Below are positions 6,971 to 13,207 of a stretch of 13,779 nt of DNA, in pieces. Positions within the stretch are counted from its first letter, which is position 1; each line of letters opens with the position of its first letter. The position numbers were made by a program, and so were the translations under genes. Below the pieces are notes generated by a model. The model was not told the DNA's origin, did no database searches, and worked only from the letters and a program-made list of their open reading frames with translations. Origin of the DNA: an uncultured Ruminococcus sp. (GTDB taxonomy: Bacteria > Bacillota > Clostridia > Oscillospirales > Ruminococcaceae); assembly GCA_947178195.1 (NCBI GenBank), contig CAMWXM010000057.1:1-13779 (forward strand), read 5' to 3'.

Positions 6971-7465
6971 TCAATCATCCTTTTCCAAACCACTGCCATT
7001 TATAATAAGATGATCATCAGAATTTCTTTCAAAAAATCTCCAACACTCATTTAAAGATGAATTAACAAACACTTCAATTATCATTCCGTTATCTACCTCA
7101 ATTGTTAAGTCACCCCAATCATTGATAATAATATTTTGAACAATTGCATTTCGATTTTTCATTCTAAACTCTTGAATCCAAATATCATAACAATTGTTTC
7201 CTTTTATTTCCCAATCAAATGTATCCCAGTCAAAATTCGATTGCTCTTGTAATTCTATTGTCGGCTCATACATATCAAGATTTGCAATTATTAATTTGTC
7301 ATTATTGCGAACCCTAAAGCTTGATTGAACATGAAGTGCATAATCGAAATCGTTAATTAAAAACCCAAACCAAGCCATTCCTGATGCACGTCCCACTATA
7401 ACCCATTTAGCACCAATTAAAATTTGCATACGTTTTCTTACTAACTCTAAATCATTAAAATCCAT
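6971..7465 (-). CDS. Probable immunity protein, unassigned family
   Basis: This 164-residue protein is rich in tryptophan and aspartate, with no signal peptide or membrane segment, so it is cytoplasmic. Notable segments are GAKWVIVGRASGMAWFGF, a WDTFDWEI core, IIINDWGDLTIEVDNGMIIE and ECWRFFE near the end. The gene begins 26 bases after the end of a decayed toxin frame, with GGGAG before the ATG, the usual toxin-immunity order. I do not recognise the family with confidence. Its immunity role rests on position, size and the company of six other intact genes placed the same way. The reading frame is undamaged although the toxin before it is broken. Confidence 0.7.
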   Translation of the reverse strand: MDFNDLELVRKRMQILIGAKWVIVGRASGMAWFGFLINDFDYALHVQSSFRVRNNDKLIIANLDMYEPTIELQEQSNFDWDTFDWEIKGNNCYDIWIQEFRMKNRNAIVQNIIINDWGDLTIEVDNGMIIEVFVNSSLNECWRFFERNSDDHLIINGSGLEKDD

Positions 7466-7491
7466 TTTAAAAAAACTCCCATCATAAAAAT

Positions 7492-8013
7492 TTACTTTCT
7501 ATTATTAACTATTTCTTGAGCCGCTGAATCTACATCCCAAAATCCTCCACCATCGTGACTTATCATTTTGTGAAGTTCCCTTTGTTCTGTTTTGTCTAAC
7601 TTATATTTTGCAACAACGCTTTTTACCTGCTTATTTTGAACTTAATTATTTCTTGGTGTTTTACCATTACAACGACCAACTCTTTCTTTACTTATATAAT
7701 CATCGTCTAAATACTCCGCATACTTTTCATATTCATAATCATTATAGTCTTGAGCATTATGCACCAAAACACCATTTTTGCCAACAAAATAAGTATGGAA
7801 ATCCTCTGCCTGAAAATTATATACTGAAACAGGCTCTTCTGTCAATTCAATATGATAATCTTCAATCAACAATTCATCACCATTAACACTTATAAGTTTA
7901 TCACCAACAAGAAGATTTTTTGCTTCAATATAAAAAGGATGATCAACAGTTGTGATTATCTCATTACCACTAATAATAAGATGAACCAGTCTATCAACTT
8001 TATGATTTAGTCT
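7492..8013 (-). pseudogene. Orphan Hint-toxin cassette with an in-frame stop
   Basis: The frame opens at 8013. From about 8001 it is homologous to the C-terminal half of a Hint domain: KVDRLVHL, then NLLVGDKL, then VYNFQAEDFHTYFVGKNG and the end motif VLVHNA. A toxin tip follows (QDYNDYEYEKYAEYL and so on), with a TAA at 7642-7644. Reading through that stop in the same frame gives VQNKQVKSVVAKYKL, RELHKMISH and a natural end at 7492. The segment NN-stop-VQNKQ suggests that a CAA Gln codon became TAA. The Hint N-terminal catalytic block and all upstream toxin parts are missing, and the Hint sequence begins about five bases after the stop of the previous immunity gene. The tip resembles other short histidine-containing toxin ends, but I cannot name it. 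Confidence 0.75.
7753..8001. repeat. Hint DNA block, diverged copy
   Basis: This stretch is a shorter, more diverged homologue of the blocks at 9845-10108 and 11116-11379. It shares GCATTATGCACCAAAAC at its left end and lacks several codons in its middle. Confidence 0.7.
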
Positions 8014-8378
8014 TTACAAATGTAAATATTTTGATTTGTATTTATAGCGTCACAGATTAAATCACATATCTCCTGTAAAACATTTTTTGAATCTTTAAAT
8101 TGTAGTTTTTCTGTATTTAAACTATTAAATTCCATTAAAACTTCATTAAGGTCAGGAATCTTCCAATAATCAGCTTCTTCCCAACCTATATCTAGATTAT
8201 AATAATATGCAAGACCTTGCCAACCATGTTTGCCAGGTTGAAATTGACGCATAATATCATCAAAATATCCTTCCCAAATACTTATTATTTTACGTTCGCC
8301 TTTAATTGAACCCTTTATAAATTGTATCTCTAGTTCACCTTCATACCCATCATAGTAATTTCTTATCAATATATCCAT
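8007..8378 (-). CDS. Probable immunity protein, unassigned family
   Basis: This acidic 123-residue protein starts MDILIRNYYDGYEGELEIQF, with FQPGKHGWQGLAYYYNLDIG and EEADYWKIPDL in the middle and a helical end containing ICDLICDAI. I chose the ATG at 8378 because AGGAGTT lies eight bases upstream. An in-frame ATG at 8414 would reach into the preceding toxin tail and has no ribosome site. The gene starts about 20 bases after the end of a toxin C-terminal fragment (stop at 8399), the standard immunity position. It has no membrane segment, so it should act in the cytoplasm. The frame is intact although nearly all of its toxin is deleted. I do not recognise the family. Confidence 0.72.
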   Translation of the reverse strand: MDILIRNYYDGYEGELEIQFIKGSIKGERKIISIWEGYFDDIMRQFQPGKHGWQGLAYYYNLDIGWEEADYWKIPDLNEVLMEFNSLNTEKLQFKDSKNVLQEICDLICDAINTNQNIYICKD

Positions 8379-8398
8379 ATATTTAACTCCTATTCTGC

Positions 8399-8819
8399 TT
8401 ATGGTGCATCCCAATGTCCTGAATCTAATATAGCAGATTGTTCAAAAGTCATTGAACCATTTTGATATCTTGAAAAAGTCTGTTCTGAAAATCATTTGCA
8501 AGAGCAGTTATATCAAATGCCATCATGCCAAGGGCAAATTTACTTGAAATTTAAAACATGTTTGTCATCAAAGCACTGCAACCAAACGCTTCTCCAGCTA
8601 TAGCGCCAATGCCACCCAATCCACCAAAGAGTCCGCCAATAAGCATTCCATCTGCTGTTCCATTTATGATACCGGGTAGTATACCCTCAACACCATATTG
8701 TGCGTATCCGGATAATCCGCCAATAACAGCCCCGCTTAAAGCTCCTATCAGCATTCCTGTGAGAATTCCTACGCCTATTCCTTCGAGCACAGGTATAAAA
8801 CCACTGCCGCAACAATTTT
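8399..8819 (-). pseudogene. Pre-toxin glycine-zipper remnant fused to a toxin tail, multiply disrupted
   Basis: A glycine-rich frame runs from about 8793 to 8551 and contains the zipper block shared with 6677-6763, then GIINGTADGMLIGG and MTNMF. A TAA at 8551-8553 interrupts it. The same frame continues with SSKFALGMMAFDITALANDF to 8449, which fits one ancestral protein with a nonsense codon. Upstream, 8819-8800 reads KIVAAVV in another frame, implying an indel near 8797. Downstream, a different frame ends SRYQNGSMTFEQSAILDSGH at a stop at 8399, just before the immunity gene. The Hint domain and most of the toxin tip are therefore deleted. The residual tail belongs to no toxin I can name. Confidence 0.72.
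8697..8783. repeat. Glycine-zipper DNA repeat, copy 2
   Basis: This block has 85 of 87 bases identical to 6677-6763, in the same orientation, 2020 bases away. It encodes the glycine-zipper helix of the pre-toxin. Confidence 0.9.
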
Positions 8820-8843
8820 AAAACAAGACATGCACATTTTCGC

Positions 8844-9395
8844 TTATTGCATACAATCAACAAATTTAATACCTATAAGTTCTTTTTCAAACATCACATT
8901 TTGCAATTTACACTGTTCAAATACTACATTTTGAAATATACAGTCTTTAAAACTAACAGTATCAAAATCACAGAATTTAAATACAACATTCTTTATCTCT
9001 GCATTTTCTAACCTTGTAAAATTGCATTTAGTAAAAATACATTTCTCAAATTTACAATTATTAAGACTGATATCAAAAAAATCTGTTCTAAAAGCATTCA
9101 AATTATAAAAAAAAGTATTATATATCTCAATATAATCCCATGTTGCCTTTTGAAGATCATTCTTATTAAATATACACTCAATAATTTCACTTCCACTAAA
9201 ATTTGAGCGTGAACAATATACTGAATCAAAATTACATTTAATGAATTTTACTCCCAAAAATTTACTATCATTTAATTCATATCCAGTAAAATCAAAGTTT
9301 TCAATCTTTATGTCTTCATATTCTAATAGACATTCATGATTGCTTTCTCCTCTTGAATATTCTGAAAATGCTTGTATTTCTTCTTTAAAGCCCAT
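8844..9395 (-). CDS. Pentapeptide-repeat protein, probable immunity protein
   Basis: This 183-residue protein is built of five-residue steps with F, L or C at the central position, for example SKFLGVKFIKCNF, SNFSGSEIIECIF, CKFEKCIFTKCNF and CDFDTVSFKDCIF. It should form a right-handed beta-helix and is cytoplasmic (no signal peptide). It starts 16 bases after the end of the Hint/PD-(D/E)XK-like toxin. Pentapeptide-repeat proteins are known among immunity proteins of polymorphic toxin loci, and others such as Qnr and MfpA mimic DNA. DNA mimicry would suit a nuclease partner, but that is inference. The many cysteines are striking but do not form a recognisable metal site. Confidence 0.8.
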   Translation of the reverse strand: MGFKEEIQAFSEYSRGESNHECLLEYEDIKIENFDFTGYELNDSKFLGVKFIKCNFDSVYCSRSNFSGSEIIECIFNKNDLQKATWDYIEIYNTFFYNLNAFRTDFFDISLNNCKFEKCIFTKCNFTRLENAEIKNVVFKFCDFDTVSFKDCIFQNVVFEQCKLQNVMFEKELIGIKFVDCMQ

Positions 9396-9411
9396 AATAC
9401 ACCTCCATATT

Positions 9412-10152
9412 TCACGGCCAGAAAATCACATTATCGGTCAACCCGTTTGTATCAACAGCATTTTGTAATGCATCTATGTGTTCAACTGACATATTTGTTG
9501 TATCAACAATTACATTTTCACCAGCATTAAGTTCTCCGTTAATACTTTCCATCGCTTTATTTAATGTAAAACCACCTTTTCTAGCTGGATAATTTGAATT
9601 AAATGATTTGATATCCCATTTCTGTCCTGAAGAATCAACAAATTCAGCCTTACCTGTAGGATCTCTTACTATTTTATCAAGCCTACCTGCTTTTTCTAAG
9701 CTCAATCCAATATTTCTTTCCATTTCCCCCTGTTTAATATCATCAGGTCTTAATGAATTTTTATGCGCAGGATCTTTAGCTAAATCTTCATATTCTTCTT
9801 GAATACGATTTCCTTTATAATCTCCAATATCTGTTTCGTATTGTGCATTATGCACCAAAACGCCATTTTTACCAACATGATATGTATGGAAATCTTCAAC
9901 TTGAAAATTATAAACATCAACAGGATTTTCTGTTTCTTCGATGTAGAACTTCTCAATTACTAAATACTCACCATTTACACTAACAAGTTTGTCACCAACA
10001 AGCAACTTGCCTGCATCAATGAACCCTCTGCCTTGAACATAAAAAGGATGATTATCAGTAGTAACGATTTCCTCGCCGTTAATAGTAATATGCACAAGCT
10101 TGTCTACCTTACGAACATATGTTTCAAGAACAGGCTTATATTCTATTTCCAT
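9412..10152 (-). CDS. Orphan Hint-domain toxin with PD-(D/E)XK-like nuclease tip
   Basis: This 246-residue frame has a Hint C-terminal half (residues 1-103: TYVRKVDKLVHI, TTDNHPFYVQGRGFIDAG, VYNFQVEDFHTYHVG, VLVHNA) and a tip (104-246). The tip contains RPDDIKQGEMERNIG, then AEFVDSSGQKWDIKSFN, then GENVIVDTT and VIFWP. E144, D173 and the D180-x-K182 pair fit a restriction-endonuclease-type active site, so DNA or RNA cleavage is likely. The Hint N-terminal Cys/Ser block and all secretion parts are missing, so it is an orphan module. Homology to Hint extends in frame upstream to about 10203 (DYGLSTDPDT), beyond the ATG. It is the only cassette here with no break in frame, and it is followed by an intact pentapeptide immunity gene. 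Confidence 0.75.
   Translation of the reverse strand: MEIEYKPVLETYVRKVDKLVHITINGEEIVTTDNHPFYVQGRGFIDAGKLLVGDKLVSVNGEYLVIEKFYIEETENPVDVYNFQVEDFHTYHVGKNGVLVHNAQYETDIGDYKGNRIQEEYEDLAKDPAHKNSLRPDDIKQGEMERNIGLSLEKAGRLDKIVRDPTGKAEFVDSSGQKWDIKSFNSNYPARKGGFTLNKAMESINGELNAGENVIVDTTNMSVEHIDALQNAVDTNGLTDNVIFWP
9845..10108. repeat. Hint DNA block, copy A
   Basis: These 264 bases align without gaps to 11116-11379 in the same orientation, with most differences at third codon positions. The block encodes KVDKLVH through VLVHN of the Hint domain. Such conserved blocks in front of variable toxin tips are natural recombination sites for tip exchange. Confidence 0.85.
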
Positions 10153-10180
10153 TGTATCAGGGTCAGTTGAAAGTCCATAA

Positions 10181-10300
10181 TCAAAGCAATTCTACTGTGA
10201 TTATAGGCTCACACATAGATAAAATATCAATAATTTCTTGTTCTGTGACAATACAATAATGCACATGTGATTCTTCTGAATAAAAACCATACGATGCCAT
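10181..10300 (-). CDS. Small ORF, possible truncated immunity fragment
   Basis: This 39-codon frame begins MASYGFYSEESHVHYCIVTE and ends MCEPIITVELL. It lies 11 bases after the previous immunity gene and ends where Hint-homologous sequence begins (about 10203). There is no clear ribosome site. It looks like the start of a gene cut off by the cassette junction rather than a complete protein. Confidence 0.35.
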   Translation of the reverse strand: MASYGFYSEESHVHYCIVTEQEIIDILSMCEPIITVELL

Positions 10301-10311
10301 TAGAGTAATTA

Positions 10312-10692
10312 TTATTGATTATAAATTAGATTAATACTACTTAAATTACTCCTATCATCGTACTCTGATGTCACTCTACCCCAAAAAAATTCTTTTTCAT
10401 TCATAATATGATATTGGCTCAGAATATTATCATGCAGTTTTTTTCTTTCTTTTTCTGTTAATGGTGAAAAATCCTCATCACAACAAATCAGCGATATCAT
10501 GTAAATAATATAATCTCTAAAAAATAAACTTATTATAAAATTTCTGCCGTCAATCTGTTTCACGCCTTCAAGATAAATTATCCTTATTCCATCCTGACTT
10601 TTATAAAAAGAAGAATGACGAAACATTTCAAAAGAATATCCAGGACAAAATGATTCATCATCTACTTTTATAATACCATTTTCAAAATCCAT
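10312..10692 (-). CDS. Probable immunity protein, unassigned family
   Basis: This 126-residue cytoplasmic protein starts MDFENGIIKVDDESFCPGYS. A hydrophobic beta-rich middle (NFIISLFFRDYIIYMISLIC) is followed by a charged helical segment with LTEKERKKLHDNIL. I chose the ATG at 10692 because AAAAGGAG ends seven bases upstream. Another in-frame ATG at 10710 overlaps the toxin stop (TAATG) and is a possible coupled start that would give 132 residues. It directly follows the Hint/TNT-like toxin and is probably its antidote. It does not look like the mycobacterial TNT immunity factor from what I can recall, and I do not recognise the family. Confidence 0.7.
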   Translation of the reverse strand: MDFENGIIKVDDESFCPGYSFEMFRHSSFYKSQDGIRIIYLEGVKQIDGRNFIISLFFRDYIIYMISLICCDEDFSPLTEKERKKLHDNILSQYHIMNEKEFFWGRVTSEYDDRSNLSSINLIYNQ

Positions 10693-10709
10693 AAAATAAC
10701 TCCTTTTCA

Positions 10710-11378
10710 TTAGTACAACGAAATATTATCCACTGGTGTTAAAATACCATTATCTATTAAAGTCTGAACATCTGGAACAAAATATTGAGGTAACCCGCCA
10801 GCACCAAATTGTGGATTGGCATTTGTAATGCCGTAAGCAGCCGCAATATCCTGATTAAAAACATATCCTTGCATTTCAGACCTATATCCATATATAGGAT
10901 GTTTTTCAACTTGAAGTCCCTCAAAGATTGTTGTATCATTTCTTCCTGATCCTTCAATTGCATAAAGTGTTGTAAAATATTCTGAGCCATTCGGTTCACC
11001 ACGATATAAATCTGTTCCTTTATCCACGGTGACATCTGTATATTCATCAACTCCAGAATATTTTTCTTTTCCCTGCCAATTTTTAGCTTGTTCAGATGGA
11101 GAAAGATAATTTTCTGCATTATGCACCAAAACACCATTCTCACCAACATGGTATGTATGAAAATCCTCAACCTGGAAATTATAAACATCAACAGAATTTT
11201 CAGTTTCTTCAATGTAGAACTTCTCAATTACTAAATCCTCACCATTTACACTAACAAGCTTATCGCCAACAAGAAGATTTCCTGCTTCGATGAAGCCCCT
11301 GCCCCGTACATAGAACGAATGATTATCTGTTGTAACGATTTCCTTGCCGTTGATCGTAAGGTGTACAAGCTTATCCAC
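10710..11378 (-). CDS. Orphan Hint-domain toxin with TNT/NAD-glycohydrolase-like tip, 5' part cut by a stop
   Basis: The 222-residue frame from a GTG has the Hint C-terminal half (1-88, ending VLVHNA) and a tip (89-222). The tip has GTDLYRGEPNGSEYFTT at 121-137, then PIYGYRSEMQGYVF, then NPQFGAGGLPQYFVPDVQTL and IDNGILTPV. The order R-G, F-G-x-G-G-x-x-Q-Y and a final LIDxGxL resembles TNT-type toxins (tuberculosis necrotizing toxin family), which destroy NAD in target cells. The likeness is motif-level only and a general ADP-ribosyltransferase-like fold is the alternative. Upstream in the same frame, ATG ATT CTT AAG ACT TAT GTT is followed by TGA (11382-11384) exactly where the sister copy has Arg (TYVRK). 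A CGA-to-TGA mutation is therefore likely and the remnant extends to 11405. Confidence 0.65.
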   Translation of the reverse strand: MDKLVHLTINGKEIVTTDNHSFYVRGRGFIEAGNLLVGDKLVSVNGEDLVIEKFYIEETENSVDVYNFQVEDFHTYHVGENGVLVHNAENYLSPSEQAKNWQGKEKYSGVDEYTDVTVDKGTDLYRGEPNGSEYFTTLYAIEGSGRNDTTIFEGLQVEKHPIYGYRSEMQGYVFNQDIAAAYGITNANPQFGAGGLPQYFVPDVQTLIDNGILTPVDNISLY

Positions 11379-11379
11379 C
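11116..11379. repeat. Hint DNA block, copy B
   Basis: This block is the gapless partner of 9845-10108 (offset 1271). It encodes the same Hint C-terminal segment in front of a different toxin tip. Confidence 0.85.
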
Positions 11380-11467
11380 TGTCAAACATAAGTCTTAAGA
11401 ATCATTTTCTCTTAATAGCCTCCTACAAGTACTAAACCATGTCCAATCAAAATATATAAATATTAAC

Positions 11468-11947
11468 TTATTTTTTCTCATCTATATATAACGAGTGAAT
11501 AAAATCTACAAAAGAATTAGTTATTTTCGATATGGTAAAACAATCATTTTTACTATCAAACAAATCATGATTAGAAAAATAGATACCACCATATTTATTA
11601 TCTGTGGAGGTACATACTAAAATTAAATTGCCAAAAGAAGTTCGTGCAATTGGAACATATTTTGAAGGAATAAAATTCTCATCTATAATATCTTCGTATT
11701 CAAAGATAATTTCACTCAATGAAAAAAATCTTTCAACATCTGTAGCTTGATTTCTTATCTCAGATGTTGAGGGATTGATTTCAATAAAATCAGACGTAAA
11801 AATAAGTTCTTTTGGGCATCCACCATTATTTTTCAACAGAAAATCTTTATACTCCACGGGAAAACTTATGTTAAAATCAATTTCAAATTTTTCAATTTCA
11901 GAATTGTTAATTTCAGGTCCTATATTTATTAGTTCAATGCTATTCAT
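11468..11947 (-). CDS. SMI1/KNR4 (SUKH-1) family immunity protein
   Basis: This 159-residue protein has the SUKH signature. Its N-terminal helix leads into ISFPVEYKDFLLKNNGGCPK (the LPxxYKxFLxxxNGG motif), followed by a beta-rich middle with YVPIARTSFGNLILV and a GGIYFSNHD strand, and a C-terminal helix with SFVDFIHSLY. SUKH proteins are the commonest immunity proteins against nuclease-type polymorphic toxins and bind the toxin in the cytoplasm. The gene starts 16 bases after the stop of the WHH-nuclease remnant, with AAGGAG before the ATG. WHH/SUKH is a known pairing. The frame is intact although its toxin is not. Confidence 0.9.
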   Translation of the reverse strand: MNSIELINIGPEINNSEIEKFEIDFNISFPVEYKDFLLKNNGGCPKELIFTSDFIEINPSTSEIRNQATDVERFFSLSEIIFEYEDIIDENFIPSKYVPIARTSFGNLILVCTSTDNKYGGIYFSNHDLFDSKNDCFTISKITNSFVDFIHSLYIDEKK

Positions 11948-11963
11948 AATTCAAATCTCCTTA

Positions 11964-12479
11964 TCAATTATTTCTTAAAACAGATGCACCGCCAGAATGA
12001 TGAAATCTACTATGTATTTTTGTAACTAATAACATTCCCCCACTATCTTCTAAGTGATGCCATGTATAATCTGGTTTACCATAATTGTCACACATCATTT
12101 TTAAATCATCTTTTTCAATTCCAGTAAAAGTTAAGCCTTTTTCTCTTGGATAAACTGCATCAGAAAAATCTTGGTGTGTAGCATAAGGTTCAAACCGAGC
12201 AGAATAATCTCCATTCTCTCCTTTTGTATACTTAACTTCATAAGTTTTGCCATCTCCTAAAGTACATTTATAGTATCTATCACCAGTATTTTCATCTGTT
12301 CTGTCAATATACTTATTGGCAGGTGTACATCTTCAATACCTAAATCTTCACCATTTACACTAATAAGCTTGTCACCAACAAGAAGATTGCCTACCTCAAT
12401 AAAACCTTGGACATATTACCAATGCTATCTGCGAGTTGGATATAAGTTCAACTAATCCCTCGTCTTTTTTATCTTGCAT
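11964..12479 (-). pseudogene. Decayed Hint-WHH nuclease toxin cassette
   Basis: The piece has three parts in different frames. (1) A 27-codon cap at 12479-12396 with ribosome site GAGGTGAT begins MQDKKDEGLVELISNSQ, has ICP near its end, and stops at TGA. (2) A fragment of Hint (QGFIEVGNLLVGDKLISVNG) covers about 12405-12338. (3) An open frame without an ATG at its start, 12332-11964 (122 codons), begins RCTPANKYIDRTDENTG and ends GKPDYTWHHLEDSGGMLLVT, then KIHSRFHHSGGAS. The W91-H92-H93 motif and the later histidines (107, 111, 112) are those of WHH-type HNH/Endonuclease VII toxins, which cut DNA. The second half of Hint, including VLVHNA, is missing. The toxin domain itself looks complete but has no way to be translated or exported. 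Confidence 0.75.
12406..12450. repeat. Cap repeat, copy B
   Basis: 38 of 45 bases match 13121-13165 in the same orientation. It encodes ELISNSQ, four variable residues and ICP, a short N-terminal cap joined here to a Hint fragment. Confidence 0.7.
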
Positions 12480-12533
12480 TTTATCACCTCAATTATAAAT
12501 ATGTTTATTCACAGAACTACAATTACTGTCTTT

Positions 12534-12917
12534 TCAATTGTAATACCCAGACTTACCGACAAGAATAGTTTCCATTTCTTCATCAGGAGCATAAATACCA
12601 ATTTGAGCAATATAACTAATTAAGCCGTCGTCATCATATTCTGCACCTTCAATAGCTTGCTTTGCATTTTCAAGAACTGTAGGGAAAATAAGTTTTCCAT
12701 TAAGATAAACTTCAACATCATAAAAGAATTCAATTGCTTCGCATTTATTATTATCATCATAAAAAACATGACAATATCCAAAATCATCTGTTGGCACTTT
12801 ATCGTCAGAAAATTTATAAAACTCAGTTGCTTCTCCCCATAAACTTCTAACAGTTTCTCTATCCATTCCAAAACAAACATCTTTTGTTCCTATTGTAGGT
12901 TTAATATCAATCCTCAT
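12534..12917 (-). CDS. Probable immunity protein, unassigned family
   Basis: This acidic 127-residue protein starts MRIDIKPTIGTKDVCFGMDR, with RSLWGEATEFYKF, then DDFGYCHVFYDDNNKCEAIEFF and an ILVGKSGYYN end. There is no membrane segment. Its ATG (12917-12915) overlaps by ATGA the stop that the preceding toxin would have if its frameshift were repaired, so it was translationally coupled to that toxin. The frame is fully open. The family is not one I can name. The opening resembles small bacterial proteins in which a GxxxxGM motif precedes a helix (also seen in immunity-like proteins), but this is weak. Confidence 0.7.
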   Translation of the reverse strand: MRIDIKPTIGTKDVCFGMDRETVRSLWGEATEFYKFSDDKVPTDDFGYCHVFYDDNNKCEAIEFFYDVEVYLNGKLIFPTVLENAKQAIEGAEYDDDGLISYIAQIGIYAPDEEMETILVGKSGYYN

Positions 12918-13194
12918 ATCTTTCCAGCCTTTTCTAATTGATTAACATATTTCCGTATTTCACCAATAGCCTTATATATTTATTTCCAAATTTTAATTTT
13001 AAATCTTTTATATACATTTTTACTGCCTCTCTAAATTTACCTGCCTTTATCAAACTTGCATGCTTGTCTCTATAAGCTTTAGCTTTTGCTGATTTACCCC
13101 AACTTGCTGTTTTCAGATAACTTGGACATATTAAAAATACTACCTGTGAGTTGGATATGAGCTCATGTAATTGTTCTGTGTTTGTTGTTGACAT
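12914..13194 (-). pseudogene. Toxin C-terminal fragment behind a short cap, with a frameshift
   Basis: An 86-codon frame (13194-12934) starts at an ATG after GAGGTGAT with MSTTNTEQLHELISNSQVV and ICPSYL, then continues ASWGKSAKAKAYRDKHASLI and KFREAVKMYIKDLKLKFGNK. It ends in an unnatural KYGNMLIN. Shifting one frame at about 12974-12979 instead gives KAIGEIRKYVNQLEKAGKI and a TGA at 12914-12916 that overlaps the ATG of the next gene. That alternative end fits a helical toxin C-terminus and restores the coupling, so one base was probably lost after GNKY. No Hint or secretion parts precede the fragment. The toxin activity is unknown. Confidence 0.72.
13121..13165. repeat. Cap repeat, copy A
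   Basis: This is the homologue of 12406-12450 (38 of 45 bases). It lies at the 5' end of the frameshifted toxin fragment, and both copies have the same GAGGTGATAA spacing to an ATG further upstream. Confidence 0.7.
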
Positions 13195-13207
13195 CTTATC
13201 ACCTCAT

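Noticed and set aside
8558..8821. Plus-strand proline-rich frame
   Set aside because: It is the antisense shadow of the glycine-zipper remnant (Gly codons read as Pro).
10757..11227. 156-codon minus-strand frame overlapping the Hint/TNT-like gene
   Set aside because: It is out of frame with the clear Hint homology and has no domain of its own.
119..11378. Functional link between the NAD-kinase-like operon and the TNT-like NAD-destroying tip
   Set aside because: They are about 10 kb apart on separate transcription units with a terminator between them. The shared NAD theme is likely coincidence.
7753..11379. Hint blocks as true inteins that splice a host protein
   Set aside because: Nothing follows VLVHN that resembles a C-extein host protein. 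Short variable toxin tips and immunity genes follow instead, and the splicing N-terminal block is absent.
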